64,000 nucleotides of DNA from Aggregatilinea lenta (GCF_003569045.1 NZ_BFCB01000001.1:124001-188000), one strand, 5' to 3'; counted from the stretch's first letter, positions 1 through 8,405 are shown. Numbers and translations: made by a program. Notes: generated from the letters alone by a model not told the origin.

Positions 1-297
1 ATGCGGCATACCCGCCGGAATATACAGGAAATCACCGGCCCGCACTGTCATGTACTCGCCCAGATCCTCGCCAAACCACATCTCGGCCTCGCCGCCGATC
101 ACGTAGATCGCCGTTTCATGCGCTTCATGCAGGTGCGCTTTGGCGCGCCCGCCGGGCGGGATCACCAGCATGTGCATGCACAGCCCGGTCGCGCCGGTGC
201 TCTGCGCCGAGATGCCCTCGAAATAATTGAAGCCCTGCAATCCGTCAAAGGTCGTATCGGGCCGCACACGCCGGCAGGTTGGGGTCGGTGTGGTCAT
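1..297 (-). CDS. Cupin-domain protein (C-terminus beyond window)
   Basis: The reading frame stays open to the left edge, so only the first 99 residues are seen. They form the first half of a cupin barrel. A glycine-rich turn is followed by the metal-binding set H55, H57 and E61 in the order expected of cupin motif 1, and then an IYVIGG strand pair. The ATG at 297 is preceded by AGGAG with an 8-base spacer, which fixes the start. Cupins are small beta-barrel proteins that act as dioxygenases, isomerases or sensors; nothing here identifies the substrate. The gene points away from lexA and is separated from it by the lexA terminator, so it has its own transcription unit. A second, unrelated cupin gene lies at 41405-41887. 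Confidence 0.8.
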   Translation of the reverse strand, partial: MTTPTPTCRRVRPDTTFDGLQGFNYFEGISAQSTGATGLCMHMLVIPPGGRAKAHLHEAHETAIYVIGGEAEMWFGEDLGEYMTVRAGDFLYIPAGMPH

Positions 298-393
298 GGA
301 GCCTGCTCCTGTGAAATGTGCCACGCAGCGAATGCCCACAGCATAGCACAGAACGGCAGGCGCGGCGCGTCCTGACACATGCCGCGCTGTTAT

Positions 394-433
394 AAAAAAT
401 CCTCGCCGGGCAGCAAATGCCCAGGGCGAGGAT
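394..433 (-). terminator. Intrinsic terminator downstream of lexA
   Basis: Read on the minus strand, a 9-bp perfect stem (ATCCTCGCC/GGCGAGGAT) encloses an inner GGGCA/TGCCC hairpin and is followed by a run of six T. It lies 130 bases past the lexA stop and in front of the downstream cupin gene. Confidence 0.8.
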
Positions 434-563
434 CGAATGCGACACAGCGGAGCGGAGACACAGGTCTGCCCATCTCTGCGCACAACACTCTCAGCATTGT
501 ACTGCGCGGTGAGCAGCCATCCATTGAATCGCTAAATTAAGTCGAGGCCCGGTCCCATGCGTG

Positions 564-1241
564 CTAGTGCATGGTACGCAGCACGGCCAGCACACGACCT
601 TGAATTTCAACTTGCGTCGCGTCGACGTAGATCGGGTCCATCGTCGGGTTGGCAGGCTGAAGGCGAACGCGCTTGCCCTCGTTGTAGTAGTTCTTGAGGG
701 TCGTCTCGCCACGCTCGCGCAGCCACACCGCGACCATGTCGCCATTGTGTGCGATGTTCTGGCGCTTGAGGACCACGATGTCGCCGTCGGCCACCATCGC
801 GTCGATCATAGAGTCTCCGTTCACGCGCAGCGCGAACAGATCGTCGCCGGGCATGCTGGCGACCAGGCTCTGCGGCACGTCGATCATGTCGTCCGTGTCG
901 TAGTAATAGCCGAAGTCCTCGCCGGGCAGCGGCACGGGCGCGCTCGCCACGATTTTACCGACCAGCGGCACCGGCAGCATGCTGGTGATGTCGGCATAGC
1001 GCACCGGCAGCTCCTGCGCACTGTCCTTGACCAACCGTAGCCCGCGCGACACTTCCGGCGAGCGCTCGAGGTAGCCGCGCTCCACCAGCTTGTTCAGGTT
1101 GTAGTTCACCACCGAGGTCGATGCGATGCTGACCGCCTCGCCGATCTCGCGGATGGTGGGGGGATAGCCGTTCTTGTCAAGGAACCGCTCGATAAACGAC
1201 AGGATCTTTTTCTGCCGCGATGATAGAGTTTGTTGTGCCAT
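564..1241 (-). CDS. lexA: LexA SOS repressor
   Basis: The 225-residue protein has the usual LexA layout. Residues 1-70 are a winged helix-turn-helix DNA-binding domain (SRQKKILSFIERF, YPPTIREIGEAV). Residues 90-225 are an S24-type latent self-protease with nucleophile S144 (NGDSM) and general base K183 (TTLKNYY). RecA-stimulated self-cleavage normally occurs at Ala-Gly; here the corresponding position reads Ala99-Ser100 (GKIVASAPV), a conservative but noticeable change. The chosen start MAQQTL gives family length; a longer frame would add nine residues. It is transcribed from a consensus promoter whose spacer contains a LexA box, so autorepression is expected. Probable targets in this window are lexA itself, the nadK-recN cluster and radA. 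Confidence 0.97.
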   Translation of the reverse strand: MAQQTLSSRQKKILSFIERFLDKNGYPPTIREIGEAVSIASTSVVNYNLNKLVERGYLERSPEVSRGLRLVKDSAQELPVRYADITSMLPVPLVGKIVASAPVPLPGEDFGYYYDTDDMIDVPQSLVASMPGDDLFALRVNGDSMIDAMVADGDIVVLKRQNIAHNGDMVAVWLRERGETTLKNYYNEGKRVRLQPANPTMDPIYVDATQVEIQGRVLAVLRTMH

Positions 1242-1288
1242 CAGACTCGCTCCGTGCAGTACGCACAATAGTTCGCATTTTACGTTAA

Positions 1289-1318
1289 ATTATAATCCGA
1301 ACCGATGTTCGATGTCAA
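1289..1318 (-). promoter_or_regulatory. lexA promoter (sigma-70 type)
   Basis: Minus-strand TTGACA (1313-1318) and TATAAT (1289-1294) match both consensus hexamers perfectly with an 18-bp spacer. The predicted transcription start is near 1282, about 40 bases upstream of the lexA ATG. Confidence 0.9.
1298..1311. promoter_or_regulatory. LexA operator (SOS box) in the lexA promoter
   Basis: CGAACCGATGTTCG matches the Gram-positive type SOS box (CGAAC-N4-GTTCG). It lies wholly inside the -35/-10 spacer of the lexA promoter, so LexA bound here should exclude RNA polymerase. Confidence 0.9.
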
Positions 1319-1447
1319 GTGTTCTACATCAGGTTTATTAATATTGGGCTGACTGATGGACAGTCTTTTATAGTTAAGAGTGGCGGGGAAGAATCGAGCG
1401 GCGTATACTGCCTGATTGAACAGGTAGCAAGGCAAAAGGAGTTAGGA

Positions 1448-2137
1448 ATGACCATTCAGCTAACATGGTTGGGGCATTCTGCATTTGCTCTCAAGATTGG
1501 CACTTATGACCTCCTCATCGATCCCTTCCTGACCGGCAACCCATTGGCCGCCGCCGATCCAACCCAACTTCCCGCCGACTTCATTCTGCTGTCGCACGGG
1601 CACGGCGACCACATCGGGGACGCCCCGGCCATCGCCAGGCGCACCGGCGCGACAGTCGTCGCCAACAACGAGATCGGCAAGTGGTTCCGCAGCAAACACG
1701 GCATCGACAAAGTGCATACGCTCAACCCCGGCGGCGGCATCAAGCTGCCGTTTGGCCGCGTGGAGCTGACCATCGCGCATCACAGCTCGTCCCTGCCCGA
1801 CGGCTCGTACGGGGGAGAGCCGAACGGCATCCTGATCTTCACCGACGAAGGTAAGAAGATCTACCACGCGGGCGACACGAACGCCTTCCTCGACATGCAG
1901 TTGATCGGCGCGCACGGCCTGGACCTCGCCATCCTGCCCATTGGCGACTACTTCACGATGGGTATCGAAGGCTCGCTGAAGGCGATCGATCTGCTCAAGC
2001 CCAAGTGCGTGATCCCGATGCACTACAACACGTTCGACCCTATCGCACAGGACGTGGTCACGTGGGCGCAGCGCGTCCATAACGAGACGGAAGCCAAACC
2101 AGTCGTGTTGGATCCGGGCGGGACGTTCGAGCTGTAG
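1448..2137 (+). CDS. Metal-dependent hydrolase, UPF0173 family (MBL fold)
   Basis: The 229-residue protein starts directly with the UPF0173 signature (LTWLGHSAF) and carries the metallo-beta-lactamase HxHxDH motif at H50, H52, D54 and H55. Further metal ligands sit in IAHHSS, YHAGDTNAF and PMHYNTF. It is expected to be a cytoplasmic binuclear-metal hydrolase with unknown substrate. The ATG at 1448 is preceded by AAAAGGAG, which decides the start; the frame extends upstream into the lexA promoter but that part has no family similarity. It is divergent from lexA, so its transcription could be affected by the LexA box, though no clear forward promoter overlapping the box was found. Confidence 0.92.
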   Translation: MTIQLTWLGHSAFALKIGTYDLLIDPFLTGNPLAAADPTQLPADFILLSHGHGDHIGDAPAIARRTGATVVANNEIGKWFRSKHGIDKVHTLNPGGGIKLPFGRVELTIAHHSSSLPDGSYGGEPNGILIFTDEGKKIYHAGDTNAFLDMQLIGAHGLDLAILPIGDYFTMGIEGSLKAIDLLKPKCVIPMHYNTFDPIAQDVVTWAQRVHNETEAKPVVLDPGGTFEL

Positions 2138-2303
2138 CCCGTCGCCTCTACAACAGTTTGCTCTTGCACTTGGCCGCACGCCTTGCGCTTGGCCCCACAC
2201 ATAGCTAAGATCCCGCCAGACAAAATGAACGGGTGCGCGGAAACGGTTCGCGCATCCGTTTGAGAATGCCGTCTCCGCTATCGATTTCAAGCCCGCGCTG
2301 TCA

Positions 2304-2426
2304 GAGTGTGAACGGAAACCCTCATCCCCCGGCCCCTTCTCCCTTAGGGAGAAGGAGAGCAGGACAGTGGAAGGGGCTTGCCGTAAGTAATGAGAAGGGA
2401 AGTAAAGCCGCCTTCCATACACGCTC
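2304..2426. repeat. 120-bp MITE-like repeat, copy 1
   Basis: This 123-bp stretch matches the reverse complement of 16891-17010 almost end to end. Its ends are imperfect inverted repeats: GAGTGTGAACGGAAA at the left and TTCCATACACGCTC at the right. The interior holds a CCGGCCCCTTCTCCCTTAGGG hairpin-like tract and a conserved AGTAATGAGAAGGG segment. It encodes nothing convincing and lies between two genes, as expected of a non-autonomous mobile repeat. Confidence 0.75.
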
Positions 2427-2449
2427 TCACTAATCCCTACACGGACTAT

Positions 2450-4039
2450 ATGCCCAACTCGCACCGTCGTTCCTCCATGCTCTGGATCGCTGCCTTGCTC
2501 CTGCTGGCACAGTTTTTGATCCGCGTCCACCACATCACGATCCTCGATCCCTACCTCGACGAGAGCTACCATATCTCGCGCGCGTCGATCGTGTGGCACT
2601 TCGACAGCAACCCGGGGCGGTTCGCGCACGGCAAAGTGCTGCTTTACTACTGGCTGGGGCTGTTCCAGGCTGCCCCGTCCGCCGTGCTGTTCACGTCGCG
2701 CGCAGCGATCGCGCTGTTTTCGTTGATCACGGGCGCGTCGATCTTCCAGATCGGACGATACCTGCACAATGCGCGGGCGGGCGCGCTGGCGCTGCTGCTC
2801 TACGCGATTTTGCCGCTGGCCGTCTTCTACGAAAGCATGGCGATGGCCGATCCGTTCGCGGCGGGTTTCGCGGCGCTGGTGGCGTGGCGCAGCCTCGTCT
2901 TCGCACGGCGTCCGTCCTGGCGCGAGGGCGCGCTGTTGGGCGTGCTGATCGCGCTGGCGTCGTTCGCCAAGCTCACCCTGGCGCTGATTCCCGTGCTCCC
3001 GGTGCTGGCCGCCCTGCTCTATGCTCCGCCGAGCGTGCTGCGCAACCGGACGATCTGGCTCCGCACGTATATCCCGCCGCTGGTGCTGGCGGCGGGCATC
3101 GTCGTGATCGTGTGGCTGCCGCTGCTGCTCCCCGCCTATTTCGCGCGCAACAGCGCGTCGCCGTTTGTGCTCGTCAACAGCACCAACGTGCGTACCTCAG
3201 GGCCGGTCGCAGCGTCGGTTGAGGGCTACGGACGGGAAGCGCTGTCGCTGGTCGCGGACTTCACCAGTGGGGCGATGCTGATCGCTGGGCCACTGATCGT
3301 CGCAGCGTGGCTGCTGGTAGGCCGGGATCGTGCGCGCGAACGGCACGTGCTGTTCCTGGCCATCTGGTTACTGGCGTCGGTGGGATTGGTGATCGGCGCG
3401 GCGACACTGGTTTCGTCGCGCTACTTCGTGCCTGCTGCCGCGCCCGCCGTGCTGTTGGTGGCCTGCGCCGCGACTGCGCTGGCGGAGCGTCCCGGCGTCC
3501 AGCGATGGGCGGGCGCAGGAGCCGCCGCCGTGATCGCAGTATGGGGCGTGCTGTTCGTCGCGCCGTTCCTCCACGCGAGCTGGCAGGATCCGCACGCGCT
3601 GCCGCTGCGCAGCACGAACTACAACGAGTATTTGAGCGGCTGGATCTCCGGCGACGACGCGATCCGCAGCCTCGCGCAGCAGATCGACCAGATCGATCCG
3701 CCGCCCAGCCGCATTTACGCCAGCTACACCCTCTGCGACCTGCTGTACTTCTACAGCCCTCAACCGGTGCAGTGCTTCGCGCCCATGCCGCCGCCGGATA
3801 CGCTGCGCGACCGGGTCAACCAGGAGCTGGGACCGGGCGACACCGCCTATTTTATCGCCTATGACGAGGATAACGGGCAGATCGATCCGCCGGAGGTCGG
3901 CGCGGACCTCGTGGGGTGGTACGAGCGCCCGCATACCAACCGCCCGATCTGGCTGTGGCATATCTGGCCGAACGCGTCACCGCCTCCGCCACCCCCTCTG
4001 CCGCCGCCAGGCAACATCGATCTCGTGCCGGGGTTTTAG
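2450..4039 (+). CDS. GT-C type membrane glycosyltransferase (GT39/PMT-like)
   Basis: The 529-residue polytopic membrane protein begins with a hydrophobic helix (LWIAALLLLAQFLI). A short loop follows with an acidic pair in LDESYHIS, the place where GT-C enzymes carry their catalytic acidic residues. About nine to ten further hydrophobic segments follow to about residue 380. A soluble extracytoplasmic tail of about 150 residues ends in a polyproline run. Such enzymes transfer sugars or glycans from lipid-linked donors outside the membrane. The start at 2450 is chosen because the frame further upstream runs through the MITE-like repeat; 2477 is an alternative. No acceptor or donor can be inferred from the neighbours. 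Confidence 0.7.
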   Translation: MPNSHRRSSMLWIAALLLLAQFLIRVHHITILDPYLDESYHISRASIVWHFDSNPGRFAHGKVLLYYWLGLFQAAPSAVLFTSRAAIALFSLITGASIFQIGRYLHNARAGALALLLYAILPLAVFYESMAMADPFAAGFAALVAWRSLVFARRPSWREGALLGVLIALASFAKLTLALIPVLPVLAALLYAPPSVLRNRTIWLRTYIPPLVLAAGIVVIVWLPLLLPAYFARNSASPFVLVNSTNVRTSGPVAASVEGYGREALSLVADFTSGAMLIAGPLIVAAWLLVGRDRARERHVLFLAIWLLASVGLVIGAATLVSSRYFVPAAAPAVLLVACAATALAERPGVQRWAGAGAAAVIAVWGVLFVAPFLHASWQDPHALPLRSTNYNEYLSGWISGDDAIRSLAQQIDQIDPPPSRIYASYTLCDLLYFYSPQPVQCFAPMPPPDTLRDRVNQELGPGDTAYFIAYDEDNGQIDPPEVGADLVGWYERPHTNRPIWLWHIWPNASPPPPPPLPPPGNIDLVPGF

Positions 4040-4061
4040 GTGCTGCTCGTTTTAAAGCAGC

Positions 4062-4081
4062 GGGCGATGCAAGCATCGCCC
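4062..4081. repeat. CGCCCCTAC-type palindrome
   Basis: GGGCGATGC-AA-GCATCGCCC is followed by CTACG. It is a 9-bp perfect stem between the convergent glycosyltransferase and gatA genes, and one member of the dispersed palindrome family seen at 12468, 24324, 29770, 34196, 38335 and 41288. Confidence 0.7.
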
Positions 4082-4115
4082 CTACGAACTCTGTCCCAGA
4101 TTGAAGTGCGCAGTT

Positions 4116-5567
4116 CTACAGCGCGGGCCGCCGCGTGTGCCAGTCCGTGGACTGCTGGTAGGCGTGGGCGGCGCGCAGCACGGTCGGCTCGTCGAACGCT
4201 GCGCCCATGATCTGCAAGCCGACCGGCATGCCCGCGCCGTCGAAGCCGCACGGCACGACCGCCCCCGCGATGCCCGCGAGGCTGGCCGGAAGCGTGAACA
4301 CGTCCGAGAGATACATTTGCAGCGGATCGTCCGTCTTTTCGCCGATGCGGAAGGCGGTCGTCGGCGCGGTCGGCGCGGCGATCACATCCACGTCGCGGAA
4401 CGCCTCATCGAAGTCCTGTTTGAGCAGCGTGCGGACCTTCTGCGCCTTCAGATAGTAGGCGTCGTAGTAGCCCGCCGAAAGCGCATACGTGCCGAGCATG
4501 ATGCGCCGCTTGACCTCCGGGCCGAAGCCGTGGCCGCGCGTGGCGGTGTAGGTCGGCCACATCGCGCCCTGCGACTCGCGTGGGCCGTAGCGCACGCCGT
4601 CGAAGCGGGCGAGGTTGGCGGACGCTTCTGCCGGGGCGATCAGGTAATAGACCGGCAGGCCGTAATCGGTGTGCGGCAGGCTGATCTCGCGGATCTCCGC
4701 GCCCAGGGCTGCAAGCTGATCGATGGCGGCGCGCACGGACGCCTCGACTTCGGGCTGCATGCCCTCGATGAAATATTCCTTCGGCACGCCCACGCGCAGC
4801 CCGTGAATGTCGCCGGACAGCCCCGCGCGGTAATCGGGCACCGGCACGGGCATACTGGTGCTGTCGCGCTCGTCGTGCCCGGCAATCGCGCCCAGCAGCA
4901 CGGCGATGTCTTCCACCGTGCGCCCGAACACGCCGATCTGGTCCAGCGACGACGCGAACGCGATCAGGCCATAGCGTGAAACGCGGCCATAGGACGGTTT
5001 GAGCGCCGTCACGCCGCAGAACGCCGCTGGTTGGCGCACGCTGCCGCCGGTATCCGTGCCCAGCGCGCCCAGCGCCAGATCCGCAGCGATCGCGGCGGCG
5101 CTGCCCCCGCTGCTGCCGCCCGGCACGCGCTCCAGGTCCCACGGATTGCGGGTGGTCACGTAGCCGGAATTTTCGGTCGAAGACCCCATCGCAAACTCGT
5201 CGGTGTTGGTCTTGCCGAGCATGATCGCGCCCTGGTCGAACAGACCCTGCACTGCCGTCGCCGTGTAGGGCGGGATGAAGCCTTCGAGGATGCGCGATCC
5301 GCAGGTAGTCGGCACATCCTGCGTCATCAGCACGTCTTTGATCGCCAGCGGAATGCCAAGCAGCGGCGTATCCTCGCCGTTCGCGCGGCGGCGGTCGGCG
5401 GCTTCCGCCTGGGCCAGCGCGCGCGCCTCGGTGACAACCAGAAAGGCATGCAGCGACGGGTTGAGCGCCTTGATCCGGTCGAGATGCGCCTGCGTCAGCG
5501 CAACCGCCGTGATCTCGCCTGCGCGCAGCTTGTCCTGGGCCTGGGTCAGCGTGAGTTCGGTCAACAT
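4116..5567 (-). CDS. gatA: Asp-tRNA(Asn)/Glu-tRNA(Gln) amidotransferase subunit A
   Basis: The 483-residue amidase-signature protein is of standard GatA length. The catalytic Ser-cisSer-Lys triad is visible as K77 (LAIKDVL), S152 (GGSSGGS) and S176 (DTGGSVRQP). GatA releases ammonia from glutamine, which the GatB subunit uses to convert misacylated Glu-tRNA(Gln) or Asp-tRNA(Asn). gatB and gatC are not adjacent, so the operon is split in this organism. The ATG at 5567 is preceded by GGAAGG. It is transcribed leftwards and converges with the glycosyltransferase gene. An amidase of another specificity is possible but unlikely given the strong GatA-type motifs. Confidence 0.95.
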   Translation of the reverse strand: MLTELTLTQAQDKLRAGEITAVALTQAHLDRIKALNPSLHAFLVVTEARALAQAEAADRRRANGEDTPLLGIPLAIKDVLMTQDVPTTCGSRILEGFIPPYTATAVQGLFDQGAIMLGKTNTDEFAMGSSTENSGYVTTRNPWDLERVPGGSSGGSAAAIAADLALGALGTDTGGSVRQPAAFCGVTALKPSYGRVSRYGLIAFASSLDQIGVFGRTVEDIAVLLGAIAGHDERDSTSMPVPVPDYRAGLSGDIHGLRVGVPKEYFIEGMQPEVEASVRAAIDQLAALGAEIREISLPHTDYGLPVYYLIAPAEASANLARFDGVRYGPRESQGAMWPTYTATRGHGFGPEVKRRIMLGTYALSAGYYDAYYLKAQKVRTLLKQDFDEAFRDVDVIAAPTAPTTAFRIGEKTDDPLQMYLSDVFTLPASLAGIAGAVVPCGFDGAGMPVGLQIMGAAFDEPTVLRAAHAYQQSTDWHTRRPAL

Positions 5568-5710
5568 GGGCGACCTTCCATGATGGGAATTGAGAGATTT
5601 CCGCGCCGCGTGCGCGGGTCCTGCCGGGTGGAGCGGAGTATACCACAGCCCTCGCGGATCGGTCGGCCCGGCGGTTGGTCACAGATCACAAAACGCGCTC
5701 ATTTCAACGC

Positions 5711-5742
5711 GACGGGGCAGCCCTCGCAAGGACTGCCCCGTC
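5711..5742. repeat. GC-rich hairpin upstream of gatA
   Basis: A perfect 10-bp stem GACGGGGCAG/CTGCCCCGTC with a 12-base loop. It has no T-run on either side, so it is more likely an RNA stem or repeat than an intrinsic terminator. Confidence 0.5.
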
Positions 5743-5835
5743 TTCCCCTATCCCCCCCTCGCCCATCCAGCAGATCAGCACGTGGTAGTGACTGTGCGCG
5801 ATACACGGTGCGCCTGTAACGGTCACGGTACCCTG

Positions 5836-5936
5836 TGATTTGCAGGGAGTCGAACCCTCACCTCTTTCAGGAGATGTCACCAAGTGTGACGGTGTGCTCG
5901 CCTCGGCTGAAGGGCTACCAACTGCGCCGCCACGCC
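5836..5936 (-). pseudogene. Degenerate tRNA-like remnant
   Basis: Read on the minus strand, this segment has a D-arm-like GGCGCAGTTGGTAGCC. A TTCAG/CTGAA pair follows, which could be the anticodon stem but encloses about 36 bases. It ends with a T-arm GAGGG-TTCGACT-CCCTG with one G-G mismatch. The expected acceptor 3' strand CAAATCA has no complementary 5' strand. Length and pairing therefore fail for an ordinary tRNA. It may be a decayed or chimeric tRNA gene, or one interrupted by an insertion. Covariance-model scoring would decide. Confidence 0.3.
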
Positions 5937-5959
5937 GGAACCGGGCGTCGGCGCACGTG

Positions 5960-6424
5960 CTACGCGGATTCGATCAGATCGACCGTCCAGTTCGCGGCCT
6001 GGATGCGCGTATCGAGGTCGCGGCGATCGCGCGCCATGCGGTCCGCCGCCTGCTGAAGCGCCCCCGCCTCGACGGTGCTTTCGAAGCGCACCTCAGACTT
6101 GGAATAGCGATCCTGCGTGACGGTGGCCCGCTGCGCCAGCTCTCGGTAGGCGGTGTGCCGCGTGCCGAGCGTGTCGCGCAGCGCGAGCGCGTCCGCGATG
6201 GTGAGGCCCGGTTCAAGCTCTACCACCGCGTTGGTGCGGTTGATGCGCTGGATGAGCCGGGTGAGATCGTCAAGGGCACGGTCCATTTCCGCGAGCAGCG
6301 CCTGCGGATCTTCGGCGGGACGGTCCCCTTCCTGTACGCGCGCGACCAGCGACAGGCGCTTGCGCAGGTCAACAATGCGTTTTTGTGTGTCCGCCCGAAG
6401 AACGAGCGCTTCTGCCAGCTTCAT
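5960..6424 (-). CDS. DIP1984-family (septicolysin-like) protein
   Basis: The 154-residue, charged, alpha-helical protein begins MKLAEALVLRAD and has the pattern of DIP1984-family proteins: LIQRINRTNAVVELE, then a YRELAQRAT segment and a C-terminal RDLDTRIQAANW. The ATG at 6424 follows AAAGGGGAAA, a good ribosome-binding site; the longer frame upstream lacks one. The family is widespread in bacteria. Despite the historical septicolysin name its role is not established; a helical-bundle fold is expected. There is no signal peptide or membrane segment. It lies upstream of the tRNA-like remnant on the same strand. Confidence 0.85.
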   Translation of the reverse strand: MKLAEALVLRADTQKRIVDLRKRLSLVARVQEGDRPAEDPQALLAEMDRALDDLTRLIQRINRTNAVVELEPGLTIADALALRDTLGTRHTAYRELAQRATVTQDRYSKSEVRFESTVEAGALQQAADRMARDRRDLDTRIQAANWTVDLIESA

Positions 6425-6629
6425 GGTTTCCCCTTTCGCACCTTTGGACCTTTCTGAACCTTTATAAACTATCAACGGTGCTTAATGCCGCTAAAAATAT
6501 CACACAATGGACAACTCTGTCAAGGGTACATTATGAGGCGACTCCCCTGACTGGCGAGACAAGGATCGAAATAAAAAGAGACGCGGCGAACGCATCTCTT
6601 GGAATTCAGCAGTAGGGTTCGCGGTCCAG

Positions 6630-7601
6630 CTATGCGCTGGACGATGCGGGCGGCTCCGGCGGCGCAGGCGGATCTGCTGGCGGCTGCATGACAGGCGGGG
6701 GTGCGATCGTGGGCGGCGGTGCGACCGTTTCCGGCGCTGTCACGGGGTCATCGGCGGCGGCGGTCACAGCCGGAACGGCCACCGTACCGGCCAGGGGCCG
6801 CACTTCGAGCCTCACCAGCGACTCATGTCGCTCGTCGGGCGTGCCCGCGTTCAGCACCACGTAGCCGCGTTCGGCGTCCATAAAGTTGTAGAGTGACTTG
6901 GCGCGCTCCGAAAAGCGCTCGCGCAGCGCCGCCGTGAACGTGTCCGCATCGGCAGTGTGGGTGAACACCACAAAGCGCGCTTCTTCCGGCGTGCCGACGA
7001 AATCGTCGGGTGTGCCCATCTGGCTGACCACTTCCGTAATGACCTGCACCGCCAGCTCCAGCGCCGCGTCGGCGGCCATAAAGCTGTACGCCTCGCGCAG
7101 CTCCTTGAAGTTCTCGATCTCGGCGTCGAGGAAGTGCCAACCCGCCTGCCCCGACAGGCGCGTTAACTCCGCACGGATCATGGGGCCGGTCGGCAGACCG
7201 GTGCGCGGCTCGTGCAGGTGATCACGCGTGGCGCGCCGGATCGAGCTTTGCACGCGCAGCCGCAGCTCCTCCATGTCGAACGGCTTGGTCACGTAGTCGT
7301 CCGCACCCAGTTCCAGCCCGGCGACCTTGTCTGCCCGGGCGTCGCGCTGGGTGAGGAAGGTGATCGGGATATACTTCGTCAGCGTGGTGGTGCGCAGCGC
7401 CCGGCACACGTCGAAGCCGTCCATGTCGGGCAGCATCACGTCGAGCAGGATCAGGTTAGGGAACTTGGAGCGGCTGATGGCGATGCCTTCGGCCCCTTCG
7501 GACGCGTGCAGTACTTCATAATCCTGGCCTTCAAAATAGACGGTCAGCATTTCCTGAACGTCGATGTCGTCTTCGATGATCAGCAAACGCTTTTTTCCCA
7601 T
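6630..7601 (-). CDS. Response regulator with degenerate GGDEF-like domain
   Basis: The 323-residue protein has an N-terminal receiver domain (residues 1-120). Its acidic pocket is E10-D11-D12, the phosphoacceptor is D54 (LLLDVMLPDM), and the switch residues are T84 and K106. Residues 125-265 resemble a GGDEF domain: RTGLPTGPMI occupies the position of the DxLTGLxNR segment and YSFMAADAAL that of YGHxxGDxxL. The GGDEF signature itself is replaced by TPEEARF, so cyclase activity is unlikely. A proline-rich tail of about 60 residues follows. The start MGKKR is chosen because GGAGG lies just upstream of it, inside a longer alternative. No histidine kinase gene is adjacent. It may act through protein-protein output. 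Confidence 0.85.
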   Translation of the reverse strand: MGKKRLLIIEDDIDVQEMLTVYFEGQDYEVLHASEGAEGIAISRSKFPNLILLDVMLPDMDGFDVCRALRTTTLTKYIPITFLTQRDARADKVAGLELGADDYVTKPFDMEELRLRVQSSIRRATRDHLHEPRTGLPTGPMIRAELTRLSGQAGWHFLDAEIENFKELREAYSFMAADAALELAVQVITEVVSQMGTPDDFVGTPEEARFVVFTHTADADTFTAALRERFSERAKSLYNFMDAERGYVVLNAGTPDERHESLVRLEVRPLAGTVAVPAVTAAADDPVTAPETVAPPPTIAPPPVMQPPADPPAPPEPPASSSA

Positions 7602-7735
7602 GCCGACCTGCCTCCGCATGAATCATTGGGTTATGGCGATGCTCAAATTTAACCTTCAGGCTTCGTTAAGTTTAACAGGTCTCTCGTCGCAGGTGAAATA
7701 GCTCTTTCCTCACACGTCCCCGGCACGCAGGAGAC

Positions 7736-7763
7736 AAAAAAAATCCACGCCAATGGCGTGGAT
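7736..7763 (-). terminator. Intrinsic terminator downstream of the osmC-like gene
   Basis: A perfect 9-bp stem ATCCACGCC/GGCGTGGAT with an AAT loop is followed on the minus strand by eight T residues. It separates the OsmC gene from the response regulator gene. Confidence 0.92.
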
Positions 7764-7788
7764 CGAGACAGGTGGAAGGTTCCCACGC

Positions 7789-8184
7789 TTATGCTTCGAG
7801 CGTGCGGTCCATCACGGATGTGTGCACGTTGAACGAAGGCGGCTTTTCCAGGTGCTTCTTGACCGCGCACAGCTCCGCCGAGCGGATCACCGCCGACTTG
7901 TACTGCTCTGGAAAGTCGGGCGGAACCTGGATGTCCAGCTCGATGTTTTCGATCATGTGCGTCATGGGGTTGCGGGTCATGCGCTGCACGATGCGGATGT
8001 TGTCGGTGGGCAGGCCGCGCTGCTGGCAGAAGCTGGCGACGTAGATGCCCGCGCAGGTGCCCATCGAGGCCAGGAAAAGCTGAAACGGCGACGGCGCGGA
8101 TCCATCCTGATCGGTGTGGATTACCAAACCGCCCATGTGCGCATCGACTTGCCCGCCGCCGGGTAATACGATCTCGAATTCCAT
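7789..8184 (-). CDS. OsmC/Ohr-family protein
   Basis: The 131-residue protein has the OsmC fold pattern. An N-terminal beta sheet is followed by SPFQLFLASMGTCAGIYVASF with the first reactive cysteine, and then a second cysteine in SAELCAVKKH. The two-cysteine arrangement is that of organic-hydroperoxide reductases or OsmC-type thiol peroxidases that detoxify peroxides in the cytoplasm. The start at 8184 has GGAG about nine bases upstream; an in-frame ATG 15 bases earlier is possible but poorly placed for ribosome binding. It is a single-gene unit closed by a strong terminator and divergent from frr. Confidence 0.88.
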   Translation of the reverse strand: MEFEIVLPGGGQVDAHMGGLVIHTDQDGSAPSPFQLFLASMGTCAGIYVASFCQQRGLPTDNIRIVQRMTRNPMTHMIENIELDIQVPPDFPEQYKSAVIRSAELCAVKKHLEKPPSFNVHTSVMDRTLEA

Positions 8185-8405
8185 CGGTCGAAACTCCATC
8201 CTCTAGATTGTGTCGGTCTTCACAAGTGATTCTGCCACTCGTTGGATTAGATGCAAGTCGTCCCCAAAAGGTCGCCGTTTGCGCACCTTTTTCTTACGTT
8301 TGGAGCACGAGTAGGTGAGGATCGTCACCGGGTGGGCGTGTATGGTGGGCTAGACGTGCCGCAGGCCGCCGCCAACGCAGGCGCACGACGCCCCCACGCG
8401 GCTGG

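Noticed and set aside
1319-1447. N-terminal extension of the UPF0173 protein
   Set aside because: Starts at the lexA promoter, lacks family similarity, and a strong ribosome-binding site marks 1448.
2390-2449. N-terminal extension of the glycosyltransferase into the repeat
   Set aside because: The extra residues are encoded by the MITE-like element; the same residues appear at the other copy in unrelated context.
1460-2767. 435-residue minus-strand frame covering the UPF0173 gene and the MITE
   Set aside because: Crosses a proven gene, a repeat and the start of another gene; no domain.
5836-5936. Selenocysteine tRNA or intron-containing functional tRNA
   Set aside because: The GGTTCGACTCC T-loop and a TCA triplet raised the idea, but there is no 8-bp acceptor stem, no proper anticodon loop and no selA/selB nearby.
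8266-8294. Terminator-like AAGGT...ACCTTTTTC hairpin between OsmC and frr
   Set aside because: The stem is short and imperfect and there is no plus-strand gene upstream for it to terminate.
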